52,775 nucleotides of DNA from Gammaproteobacteria bacterium CG_4_10_14_0_2_um_filter_38_22 (GTDB lineage: Bacteria; Pseudomonadota; Gammaproteobacteria; Coxiellales; Coxiellaceae), in contig PFPT01000013.1 of the NCBI GenBank assembly GCA_002793195.1, positions 1 to 52,775 on the forward strand, read 5' to 3'. The notes below the pieces were generated by a model. That model ran no database searches, was not told the origin of the DNA, and saw only the letters and a program-made list of their open reading frames with translations. Position 1 is the first letter of the stretch; each line of letters begins with the position of its first letter. This document shows positions 40,401 through 47,433 of the stretch, piece after piece. Both the position numbers and the translations under genes were made by a program.

Positions 40401-41054
40401 AGAGGGTACTTCAGTGCGTGAACCATCTTTTCTAAGCAATTTTTTTTCCAACACAATCCCAAATTTTTTGGCGAGAGTGGTTAAAAATATTGAGATGCTT
40501 CCTTTGATGGCTTCTTTTTCTTTAGCTTCTTTGACTGGCAGCACTTTATAAAAATCGAGCAGTTTTTTATAAAGATAATCATACAATGCCCCATTTTTTT
40601 TATCTAAAACTAGGCTGATTAGATCTACATCTGTCGGCTGAATAGATTCAAGCTCAACTCGACCATCATAATGAAACAGAAAAGCAACATTATAGTTCGC
40701 CAACTCAATTTCATGCTTAGCAATAGTAATGCAAATTTTTACAGGGAGGGTTAATCTTGTTGGTAATACATGATCAACTGGCACGCCTGTTGAGAGAAGA
40801 GCTTCTATTTTAATCTTTTTCTCATCTGCTTTAACAATGCGACATTCAGAAAGCGCATCTTGGAATTGTTGTGTTAAAAATTGCTCCAAAAAAATAAAAC
40901 AATTGTTTTCCCTTGCGTGTATTTGATCCTGAATATATGCGCTTTCATCATCTGCTCTCGAAATCCCTCTCGATTTTTTCAAAGGAATGCCATGAATACT
41001 TTGAATATATTCACCAAACGACTTCTGAAGTTCTTGTAAAAGTTCTTTACGCAT
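37404..41054 (-). CDS. Very large repeat-rich coiled-coil protein with pentapeptide-like segment (candidate effector)
   Basis: No full-length family was recognised. Of 1216 residues, about 1-185 form a globular-looking domain. Residues about 208-307 are a Ser/Thr/Arg-rich tract with three imperfect copies ending DDPRTEA. A pentapeptide-repeat-like segment follows near 388-458 (DLTGFHFG, TSFTGAKFHG, CDFTGATAAS). A coiled-coil tract of six AAEAK units lies near 602-631, then helical regions with QREREVA(F/C)(H/Q) three times, KLHSK copies and two LAQYKDD copies near the end. There is no signal peptide or membrane helix. GGAG lies eight bases before the ATG. A CTTAATATC half-site lies about 64 bases upstream (41118-41126). 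Large coiled-coil, repeat-built proteins of this kind are common among Dot/Icm effectors; this role is inferred. Confidence 0.7.
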   Translation of the reverse strand: MRKELLQELQKSFGEYIQSIHGIPLKKSRGISRADDESAYIQDQIHARENNCFIFLEQFLTQQFQDALSECRIVKADEKKIKIEALLSTGVPVDHVLPTRLTLPVKICITIAKHEIELANYNVAFLFHYDGRVELESIQPTDVDLISLVLDKKNGALYDYLYKKLLDFYKVLPVKEAKEKEAIKGSISIFLTTLAKKFGIVLEKKLLRKDGSRTEVPSARSRASLFSIESTAESVHGRVRDASFTTVSAASAIREDDPRTEASFARRSRASLSSTDDTAPLAYAGTRNNSVVSVVSVREDDPRTEAPVDLTAEPMQDDTSSASSAETVVAVSQQIQYTSEAIKTEVRSARVPSAVVVEEKQRAPGLLKRAFFAAKNKFKKPQQPDFRCLKEEMLAQNAEVVIIEGGDLTGFHFGKLFPSKKLCFKNCILKNTSFTGAKFHGGISFEENTVIERCDFTGATAASWFVDESVRYDYDRKTLRPCLGVVGLKEVSYRFKQDEAGYAGVVIKKDLINFSFETADDLTFSSVSSAAELYKAFSTAYLEARGEYRPWRTNIVKKLDAKKGLTDVEKLLFLFEHQKYSKKSRTAGVLRKVIEAEKTKAAEAKAAEAKAAEAKAAEAKAAEAKAAEAKAVAEAKEMLKAEEAAASAELKAVEKTERKAMEALAETTKEKMRIAQDEVAERAALSGLQKEHVMMARLLESGGSELKKQLFSVVKVFSEGTLNTRTLMHFIQLANNTLLTSCLILSAEERRALSVFFWDTQDALRAQVSCALKAVIDASVLIDDTASVFSSRSLSDYQTDQLTRIENLKSLTKSVQEEMESFYGQLKAMFFQVNEQLFDNSLCFGISDLDIVQFRVAYMDRLIFNLETVACTGKLRELTELREVYNDSAMTLNAQREREVAFHQREREVACQQREREVAFQQLENEICLSLKTDLQRGLIRLEMELLELKRLESSFFFDISRVDEAIRFWIEANRNNLPALKEVSSGSQQVLLCSIDEDLWSSIELAREYAEKEKIAEEQKKKAALAKADRKSSTSLEGLSSSNSSIVSVPRFFGKVLTPEDDVGECHFKIRKAVLDRMSSVFDGLLYEDEKLHSKKLHSKKLHSIFPSTVKKSAVVEMKRFFNELKNFYEICWDFSAGRASTKQKLLLQAASIERSIDSLLKTKATKDNTFKARLLTLKVAVSGYESMLAQYKDDLAQYKDDDELQPPVIATKRR
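37740..37784 (-). repeat. Three 15-bp tandem repeats coding for KLHSK
   Basis: The unit GAATGCAATTTTTTA (plus strand) occurs three times, with the last copy ending differently, giving KLHSKKLHSKKLHS. A further 21-bp duplication at about 37447-37490 gives LAQYKDD twice near the C-terminus. Confidence 0.88.
38291..38371 (-). repeat. Three 27-bp tandem repeats coding for QREREVAxx
   Basis: A 27-base unit is present three times with only a few substitutions, giving QREREVAFH, QREREVACQ and QREREVAFQ. The highly charged helical repeat lies in the C-terminal third of the large protein. Confidence 0.88.
39163..39252 (-). repeat. Six perfect 15-bp tandem repeats coding for AAEAK
   Basis: The 15-base unit GCTTTTGCTTCTGCT (plus strand) is repeated six times without a mismatch, followed by a diverged seventh copy. 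It encodes alternating Ala/Glu/Lys, a single-helix or coiled-coil builder. The perfect identity points to recent slippage expansion, so copy number may vary between strains. Confidence 0.92.
40136..40430 (-). repeat. Three imperfect ~135-bp tandem repeats inside the large protein gene
   Basis: Three copies of a 43-47-codon unit encode a Ser/Arg/Ala-rich stretch. Each copy includes an RTE(A/V)P-like start, and the first two share RSRASL. The later boundaries read IREDDPRTEA and VREDDPRTEA. The matching start points on the plus strand lie near 40136, 40267 and 40408. Confidence 0.75.
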
Positions 41055-41147
41055 CAAACTCACTCCACCAAAATCGTTCCATGATTAGCATTATATATGG
41101 TTATAAATTAGCAAAGCGATATTAAGGAAATATGAAGAGTGGCCTTT

Positions 41148-41429
41148 TTATGCGATCCACTTACTCAGTATTTCAATCAACTGCCTTGCTTGATCTTTAC
41201 TGGAAATAACAAATTTTGAACGCAACTTAAATTCGCCATTGCGTTTTTGATAGCGTCGAATGGCGTATTTATCTGGACCATACGCTTCTTTTTTGCGATC
41301 CCAGTCTTGTTGACGAAAAATAATCGTCGACCAAGCACCGCGCGTGAGAACCACTTTATCCAATTCTTTAACAGTTTCAACACCATCTTCTGTGTACGAA
41401 ACGGTTAATTCGTCAATTGTTGCTGCCAT
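41148..41429 (-). CDS. Small conserved cytosolic protein of unknown function
   Basis: The 93 residues read as a compact basic protein: DELTVSYTEDGVETVKELDKVVLTRGAWSTIIFRQQDWDRKKEAYGPDKYAIRRYQKRNGEFKLRSKF. I recall similar small proteins in related gammaproteobacteria but know no function for them. The acidic start and the many Arg, Lys and aromatic residues could suit nucleic-acid or ribosome binding, but nothing proves it. It lies 69 bases after csrA on the same strand and is probably co-transcribed. Confidence 0.7.
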   Translation of the reverse strand: MAATIDELTVSYTEDGVETVKELDKVVLTRGAWSTIIFRQQDWDRKKEAYGPDKYAIRRYQKRNGEFKLRSKFVISSKDQARQLIEILSKWIA

Positions 41430-41498
41430 ACCTGCACCTTTTATGAAAAATCATTTACCCCACTATAAATGAAGTCATCAAAAATGCAATGGCACAGC

Positions 41499-41711
41499 CT
41501 ACTCTTCGTTGTGCTGTGTCTCGATCTCGCTTGAACCTGCATTTTCTTTTTCATGCTTAATTCGTTCGTAAATTTCTTCACGATGCACGGAAACCGTTTT
41601 TGGCGCATCCACACCCAAACGGACTTGGTTGCCTTTTACCCCTAAAACCGTGATTTTCACGTCATCACCCACAATGATCGATTCACTGATGCGTCTTGTT
41701 AAAATCAACAT
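41499..41711 (-). CDS. csrA: Carbon storage regulator CsrA
   Basis: CsrA binds GGA motifs in mRNA leaders to repress or activate translation. [51 protein letters not shown] is a near-perfect CsrA core; the acidic tail brings it to 70 residues. In Legionella CsrA represses transmissive traits and many effector mRNAs and is relieved by LetA/LetS-controlled small RNAs. Here it lies between two effector-like genes. It is divergent from the CaaX-box gene, with a 174-base gap. Confidence 0.95.
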   Translation of the reverse strand: MLILTRRISESIIVGDDVKITVLGVKGNQVRLGVDAPKTVSVHREEIYERIKHEKENAGSSEIETQHNEE

Positions 41712-41820
41712 ACTGTTTCTCCTTTTCCTATGCTTACATCACTAATTGTAGACTATTTTAAAAATTTCACATTTCTTTATAATCAACAAGTTAGATGTTA
41801 TTTTTAAACTCATTCAAACA

Positions 41821-41840
41821 GTTAATATGGCCTTAACATT
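41821..41840 (+). promoter_or_regulatory. Candidate PmrA box upstream of the CaaX-box gene
   Basis: Two nine-base direct repeats, GTTAATATG and CTTAACATT, are separated by two bases (GC). The known PmrA box of Legionella and Coxiella is a tandem cTTAATatT with a two-base spacer, an 11-base period; 15 of 18 positions agree here. The second half contains TTAACA, which could also serve as a -35 element. The box ends 45 bases before the ATG at 41886. I could not assign a -10 element with confidence. Confidence 0.6.
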
Positions 41841-41885
41841 CATCGATTAAGATAGGCACAGTTTGAATAGTTGAGGGGATTTAGA

Positions 41886-42395
41886 ATGAAAATAACAGAT
41901 GAATTTAAGACAGAGTTAGCAGAGCGAACTCAACTTGAGCAAAAAATAAAAAATGGAGAGTCTCTTAACATAGCAGATCTCAAGTTTCTGTCTGAAAAAT
42001 CAATAGATGAGACTGTACTCACGAGCATTGCTAAAAAACTCATGGAATGTCAACCCAGCGAAATCACTGGGGATATAAAACAAGCAATCCGTTTTTTAAG
42101 AAACAATGAAAGAACAAACATAGAAATAAAAAAAGCATTAGGTGCTTTTTTGAAAAAATGCAACAGCATGAATGACTATAGCCCAAGAATATTTGGAAGT
42201 GTCAATCAAGATCCCAGCAGTAGCCCAACGAAAGCAACAAAAAGGGTAAGCACAAAAACAGATGACGATCTCAGTTTTTTAGGTGGAAACGAACGAAGGG
42301 ATCCGAGCATTGTCAATTTAGATGCGTTAAAAACATTATATACACCCTATACTGAAGAAGCGGATTCAAAAAAATGCTGTTGCGCTACGATGTAG
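41886..42395 (+). CDS. Candidate secreted effector with C-terminal CaaX prenylation box
   Basis: The 169-residue protein is charged and mostly helical at first (to about residue 105). A Ser/Thr/Lys-rich linker follows, then a short end ending Lys-Lys-Cys-Cys-Cys-Ala-Thr-Met. The last four residues, Cys-Ala-Thr-Met, form a CaaX box that host farnesyltransferase could modify (Met favours farnesyl). The two preceding Cys could be palmitoylated and the Lys pair could aid membrane binding. TEEAD just before gives a Glu-rich stretch like Dot/Icm signals. ATG at 41886 follows GAGGGG. Bacteria lack prenyltransferases, so such an end would make sense only inside a eukaryotic cell. No fold was recognised. 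Confidence 0.72.
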   Translation: MKITDEFKTELAERTQLEQKIKNGESLNIADLKFLSEKSIDETVLTSIAKKLMECQPSEITGDIKQAIRFLRNNERTNIEIKKALGAFLKKCNSMNDYSPRIFGSVNQDPSSSPTKATKRVSTKTDDDLSFLGGNERRDPSIVNLDALKTLYTPYTEEADSKKCCCATM

Positions 42396-42410
42396 GTACC
42401 AATTTATTTT

Positions 42411-43622
42411 TTAGATTTTAATAGCCAACTTAAACGCGCGATGCAACACACGCGCGCCAGTTTCCAAGTATTTACCATCGATAATCGTGGAAATTTTTGC
42501 TTCAGTGGAAGTAATTAAATAAATCGGAATATTTTCAGCACTCAGTGTATGCAAAATTTTTGATGCAATACCCGCATGTGATTGCATACCCAATCCAACT
42601 AACGATAACTTGGCAATTTGATCATCAATCATCACATCTCGTGCGGAAACCTGTTTTGCAATATCACTGGCCAATAATACCGCTTTTTCATAATCATCAG
42701 CATGTACCGTAAATGAAAAATCCACCGTATCATTTGATGCCGCATGATTTTGCACAGTCATATCAATATCAAACTGTCCATTTTCAATCAACACCAAAAC
42801 CGTTTCTAATTTATTTTTTGGAATACCTATTATCGATAATTTCACTTGTCTACGATCAAATGCAACGCCAGAAACCCAGGGTTTTTCTCCTTCAAGCGCT
42901 GAAACTAATGTGCCTAAACCATTTTCAAAGCTCGACAACACACGCACTGGAATATGATTTTTTTTCGCAAATTCGACTGCTTGTTTATGCAATACTTTTG
43001 CACCCAAACTCGCGAGCGCTAACATTTCAGTATACGTAATATGTTCCAGCAATCGCGCATCGGATACCACGCGCGGATCAGAGGTATAAACACCCGCCAC
43101 ATCTGTATAAATTTGGCATTCATCTGCCTTAAGTGCCGCAGCAATAGCAACAGCCGATGTATCTGAACCACCGCGCTCTAATGTCGTCACATCACCCATC
43201 GCATTCACACCTTGAAAACCAGTGATCACAGGGGTTTTTTTCTCTGCTAACAAAGCACGCATACCTTCAGCAGCAATTTTGTTAATATGCGCACGACGAT
43301 GCGAATCGGTTGTGAAGATTTTCGCCTGTCTGCCGTTAAGCGAACAGGCATCCACCTTCAACTCACGTAACGCAATCGTAAGTAGTGCTGCAGAAACACA
43401 CTCGCCCGTTGAAACCAAAGCATCATATTCACGTGGATCTGGATTGGCAGATAATTGATTGGCCATTTGAATTAAACGATCCGTTTCGCCACTCATTGCA
43501 GAAACCACAACCACTACGTCATGCCCTGCTTTTTTGGTTTCAGCGATAACGGTCGCGACACGTTGAATACGCTCAAGCGTACCAACTGAAGTGCCACCAA
43601 ATTTTTGAACGATTAACGACAT
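42411..43622 (-). CDS. lysC: Aspartokinase (monofunctional)
   Basis: It phosphorylates aspartate, the entry step to lysine, threonine, methionine and diaminopimelate. The 403 residues show KFGGTSVGT at the N-terminus, GFQGVNAMGDVTTLERGGSDTSAVAIAAAL, YTDVAGVYTSDPR, and two C-terminal ACT domains that normally bind Lys or Thr. No homoserine dehydrogenase domain is fused. It works one step before Asd (34607-35626). It ends 15 bases from the convergent CaaX-box gene. Confidence 0.95.
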   Translation of the reverse strand: MSLIVQKFGGTSVGTLERIQRVATVIAETKKAGHDVVVVVSAMSGETDRLIQMANQLSANPDPREYDALVSTGECVSAALLTIALRELKVDACSLNGRQAKIFTTDSHRRAHINKIAAEGMRALLAEKKTPVITGFQGVNAMGDVTTLERGGSDTSAVAIAAALKADECQIYTDVAGVYTSDPRVVSDARLLEHITYTEMLALASLGAKVLHKQAVEFAKKNHIPVRVLSSFENGLGTLVSALEGEKPWVSGVAFDRRQVKLSIIGIPKNKLETVLVLIENGQFDIDMTVQNHAASNDTVDFSFTVHADDYEKAVLLASDIAKQVSARDVMIDDQIAKLSLVGLGMQSHAGIASKILHTLSAENIPIYLITSTEAKISTIIDGKYLETGARVLHRAFKLAIKI

Positions 43623-43819
43623 GCCTTTCTCAACCGTATTATTTTGACACCATCATATCAAACTTCGTGTCGTAAATAATCATTTTGAATGGGTAAGAAA
43701 GTAGATTTAGGATGAAATGTTATTCTGAAACGTACCAATCAGTATTTTCAATTCGATCAATCTATCTATGCTATGCACTAAAATAGTGGCGTTACCATAC
43801 AACTACGCTAGAATGACGC

Positions 43820-44794
43820 ATGAAAAAAATTACCCTATCAAAAATGGTTCCAGATACCCTTGCCAATACACGTTTGGATATTGCGTTAACCCAATTATTT
43901 CCAGATTATTCTCGCAGCCAATTACAACAGTGGATTAAAAAAGGCAGCGTTAAAATTAACGACGTCGTTGTTTTAAAACAAAGACAGACCGTGCAAATGA
44001 ATCAAGTAATCGCGATCGACGCTGATTTAATTGAGCAAACAGAATTAAAACCCGAATCCATTCCGCTCAGCATTGTGTACGAAGATGATGCCTTGCTGGT
44101 GATCAACAAACCAGTTGGGTTGATTGTGCATCCTGGTGCAGGCAATCCCGATCATACGTTAGTCAACGCCCTGCTACATTATTCACCCGCGTTATCCACT
44201 ATTCCGCGCGCTGGTATTATTCACCGTCTAGATAAAGACACATCTGGATTATTGGTGATTGCGAAAACATTGCCTGTGCATAACGCCTTAATCAAACAAA
44301 TGCAGGCGCGTGAAATCAAACGTGAATACCGTGCGATCGTGCATGGCGTTTTAATTTCGGGCGGCACGCTTGATGCACCAATGGGACGTCATCCAACACA
44401 ACGCACTAAAATGGCCGTTTTAAAACGTGGAGGAAAAGATGCCATCACACATTATCGTGTGCTAGCACGTTTTCGCCAACAGTCATTGTTAGCGGTTCAT
44501 TTAGAAACAGGACGCACACACCAGATTCGCGTGCATTTGTCTCATATTCGCTATCCCATTGTGGGTGATCAAACATACTGCACACGACGCATGCATTTTC
44601 CAGAATTACCCAAAGCCATTCAAATTGCGCTGAAAGCATTTACGCATCAAGCATTACACGCTTATAAATTATCACTCACGCATCCTGTTACAAAAGTCAC
44701 ACATGAATGGAAAGCGCCGATGCCAATGGACATGCAAAATTTAATTCAATTGCTGCAAGATGATGCCGCAGCACACCATGATTACGACGCATAA
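43820..44794 (+). CDS. rluD: 23S rRNA pseudouridine synthase RluD
   Basis: RluD makes pseudouridines 1911, 1915 and 1917 in helix 69 of 23S rRNA. The 324 residues have an N-terminal S4 domain (SRSQLQQWIKKGSVKIND), VINKPVGLIVHPGAGNPDHTLVNALLHY, the catalytic motif HRLDKDTSG with Asp138, and LETGRTHQIRVHLSH. The 197-base gap upstream holds no other recognised gene and must contain its promoter and that of divergent lysC. Confidence 0.95.
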   Translation: MKKITLSKMVPDTLANTRLDIALTQLFPDYSRSQLQQWIKKGSVKINDVVVLKQRQTVQMNQVIAIDADLIEQTELKPESIPLSIVYEDDALLVINKPVGLIVHPGAGNPDHTLVNALLHYSPALSTIPRAGIIHRLDKDTSGLLVIAKTLPVHNALIKQMQAREIKREYRAIVHGVLISGGTLDAPMGRHPTQRTKMAVLKRGGKDAITHYRVLARFRQQSLLAVHLETGRTHQIRVHLSHIRYPIVGDQTYCTRRMHFPELPKAIQIALKAFTHQALHAYKLSLTHPVTKVTHEWKAPMPMDMQNLIQLLQDDAAAHHDYDA

Positions 44795-44943
44795 GTTGCG
44801 ATGATAAACCAAAACGGGATGATGGATGACTCAAAAAGAGTCATTATCTAAAAAGAAAGACAAAACCACAAAAATTGTGAAGAAACCTGGCATAATAGCC
44901 TATACAATTTATGGTGTCGCTTTATCTGTACAGCTGAGGTGTT

Positions 44944-46284
44944 ATGAAAAAGATTTATCGTTTGGTGCTAGCCTGTTTATTTTTAATGCCCATCATGGCA
45001 TTTGCCCACTTACCCACAACACAAAATAACAATAACAACACCATTGCACCTATGTTAGCCAAAGTGTCGCCATCGGTTGTCAATATTTTTGTTGAAGAAG
45101 AAAAATTAACTAAACTCAATGAACTGATTCAAACAAAAGATAATGAAACCAAAGTTCCTGTAAAAAGTTATGCCGTTGGCTCAGGTGTTGTTTTTAACGC
45201 TAAAAAAGGGTTGATCGTAACAAACGCACACGTTATTAAAAATCAAAAAGTCATCATTGTGACACTGAAAAGTGGCGAACGTTATCATGCCAAGTTAATT
45301 GCAAAAGATGCCAGTTATGATATTGCCATTCTACAAATTCAAGCAAAAAATTTAACGGCACTGCCTTTTGCCAATTCGGATGATGTGAAAGTCGGCGATT
45401 TTGTTACCGCTATTGGTAGTCCATATGGTTTATCACAAACAGTGACTTCCGGTGTAATCAGTGCGATGAATCGTTCGCATCCACAAATTGAAGGCTATCA
45501 AAGTTTTATCCAAACTGATGCTCCTATTAATCCAGGTAATTCAGGTGGCGCATTGATTAATATGTCAGGCCAACTCATTGGCATTAACACAGCGCTCGTG
45601 GGGCCCAGTGACAGCAATATCGGCATTGGCTTCGCAATCCCCAGCAACATGGTGCATGCGGTTATTGAACAGTTACTAAAATACGGCAAAGTAAAACGTG
45701 GCGTATTAGGCGTTGTTGTCCAAAACATCACACCCGAATTGGCTAATGCATTGGGATTAACGCATAAAAAAGGCACGATCATTTCTCAAGTTATGCCCAA
45801 TACACCCGCTGCAGAAGCTGATTTAAAAACTCAAGATGTCATTACGCAAATTAATCATCACGCTATTCGAAGCGCGGAACAATTACGTAATGTGATGGGA
45901 TTAATTCGCCCTGGGTCAAAAGTAAGCATTACTTTTATTCGTGACCATCAAACTAAAACCATTTCTGTTGCGGTTGCTGATCCTAAAAAAATCAAACAAA
46001 AAGTATCGCCTTATTTTGGTGGTATGCGTTTACAAGCTTTTAAAGAAATCGAAACAAATGGTACTGAGCTACACGGCGTATTAGTAACTCAGGTTGCAGA
46101 TAGCAGTAACGGCGCACTAGCGGGATTACAACCAGGCGATGTTATTTCTGCTATTAACTTCAAATCAATTGATTCACTCAAAACAGCGCAAGCAGCCATA
46201 CAAAATGAAAAACAAAACAAACCCATTGTCTTGACAGTTGTGCGTGGAAATGAAAATTTATTTTTAGTATTAAACGCTGGATAA
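44944..46284 (+). CDS. Periplasmic serine protease, DegP/DegQ type
   Basis: This is an HtrA-family periplasmic protease and chaperone for misfolded envelope proteins. The 446 residues have a signal peptide (1 to about 21), catalytic His96 (TNAHV), Asp126 (YDIAIL) and Ser200 (NPGNSGGAL), then two PDZ domains (about 255-345 and 360-445). The loop before the His is short, as in DegQ. It is probably co-transcribed with the RND adaptor and pump, since the adaptor starts five bases after its stop; such linkage suggests envelope-stress control. Confidence 0.93.
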   Translation: MKKIYRLVLACLFLMPIMAFAHLPTTQNNNNNTIAPMLAKVSPSVVNIFVEEEKLTKLNELIQTKDNETKVPVKSYAVGSGVVFNAKKGLIVTNAHVIKNQKVIIVTLKSGERYHAKLIAKDASYDIAILQIQAKNLTALPFANSDDVKVGDFVTAIGSPYGLSQTVTSGVISAMNRSHPQIEGYQSFIQTDAPINPGNSGGALINMSGQLIGINTALVGPSDSNIGIGFAIPSNMVHAVIEQLLKYGKVKRGVLGVVVQNITPELANALGLTHKKGTIISQVMPNTPAAEADLKTQDVITQINHHAIRSAEQLRNVMGLIRPGSKVSITFIRDHQTKTISVAVADPKKIKQKVSPYFGGMRLQAFKEIETNGTELHGVLVTQVADSSNGALAGLQPGDVISAINFKSIDSLKTAQAAIQNEKQNKPIVLTVVRGNENLFLVLNAG

Positions 46285-46289
46285 TTATC

Positions 46290-47339
46290 TTGATTACAAC
46301 AAAGAAAAAATGGGTATTCATTCTAATCATCGCTGCCATTGCAGCGATTCTGTTTTTTATTATTCATCATCGCGACACAGCAACTCAATTAAAGGTGCAA
46401 TCGCCTGCCATTCCTGTGCGCATAAAAAAACCCATTCAACAATCACTCACACAAACAGCTAATGCAACCGGTTATTTGATTGCCAATAAAAGCACGATAA
46501 TTTCACCTCGTGCAGCTGGTTATGTTAAAAAAATATTTTTCCATGAAGGTGAAGCAGTTAAAAAAGGTGATGTCTTATTTCAATTAGATGATCAAACACA
46601 AGCAGATACACTTGCTTCAGCAAAAGCAGCAGCTGATGTCAGTAAGCTCCAATATGATCGTGATAAAATCTATTTAAGTAAGGGATTTATTACACAAGAT
46701 TTATTTTACAGTGCCAAAGTTACTTGGGAACAAAATGAAGCTGCTTTAAAAACAGCAGAAACCAATTATACGCAACGCAAAATTCGCGCTCCTTTCGCAG
46801 GAATGCTGGGCTCGCTTGCTATTAGCATTGGTGATTATGTCAATCCAGGCGCAACCTTAACTACCTTGGTGGATAATCATCATTTGCGAGTGGAATATGC
46901 CCTACCTGTAAAATATCTAAATCAAATAAAGTTAAATCAAGTAGTGAAGATCAAAAGTACAACCAATCTCAATACCATTGATGCTAAGGTTTCTTACATC
47001 TCTCCTGCTGTTAATCAAAATACACAAAATATTTCAGTACATGCACGCATCAACAATACTGCGCTACAATTCAAACCTGGCGAATATGTTTCAATCACAC
47101 AAGAAATTGGATTGCATAAAAATACATTGCTGGTACCAGAGCAAAGCATCATAGCCTCAATTAATGGTTATTCTGTTTTTATTGTTAAAAAAAATAAGGC
47201 CGTGCGCGTCACTGTTAAAACAGGTGAACACATCAATGGCAATGTGATTATCACGCAGGGATTAAAAATAACAGATAAGGTCATTGTTGCTGGACAAGAT
47301 GACTTGAAAAACAATCAATCCATTACTATTGAAAAATAA
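46290..47339 (+). CDS. RND efflux periplasmic adaptor (membrane fusion protein)
   Basis: The 349 residues have an N-terminal anchor helix (residues about 9-26), a barrel-sandwich hybrid domain (GYVKKIFFHEGEAVKKGDVLFQLDD), a short alpha-hairpin, the second lipoyl half (APFAGMLGSLAISIGDYVNPGATLTTLVD) and a beta-barrel end. The adaptor links the RND pump to an outer-membrane channel not present here. The only reasonable start is TTG at 46290, five bases after the DegP-type gene, with a weak ribosome binding site, so translation may depend on the upstream gene. Confidence 0.9.
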   Translation: MITTKKKWVFILIIAAIAAILFFIIHHRDTATQLKVQSPAIPVRIKKPIQQSLTQTANATGYLIANKSTIISPRAAGYVKKIFFHEGEAVKKGDVLFQLDDQTQADTLASAKAAADVSKLQYDRDKIYLSKGFITQDLFYSAKVTWEQNEAALKTAETNYTQRKIRAPFAGMLGSLAISIGDYVNPGATLTTLVDNHHLRVEYALPVKYLNQIKLNQVVKIKSTTNLNTIDAKVSYISPAVNQNTQNISVHARINNTALQFKPGEYVSITQEIGLHKNTLLVPEQSIIASINGYSVFIVKKNKAVRVTVKTGEHINGNVIITQGLKITDKVIVAGQDDLKNNQSITIEK

Positions 47340-47433
47340 ATACGATTATCATTAACTGCTGACCCTATTCTTTTCACAAAAGCAGAGATTTAGCGCCGAA
47401 TTTTCAAGATGAAAAACAAGTAGAGATAAAACC

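Noticed and set aside
44826-45029. 67-codon frame between rluD and the DegP-type gene
   Set aside because: Its second half overlaps the signal peptide of the protease in another frame, and it resembles nothing known; the real protease start is well supported.
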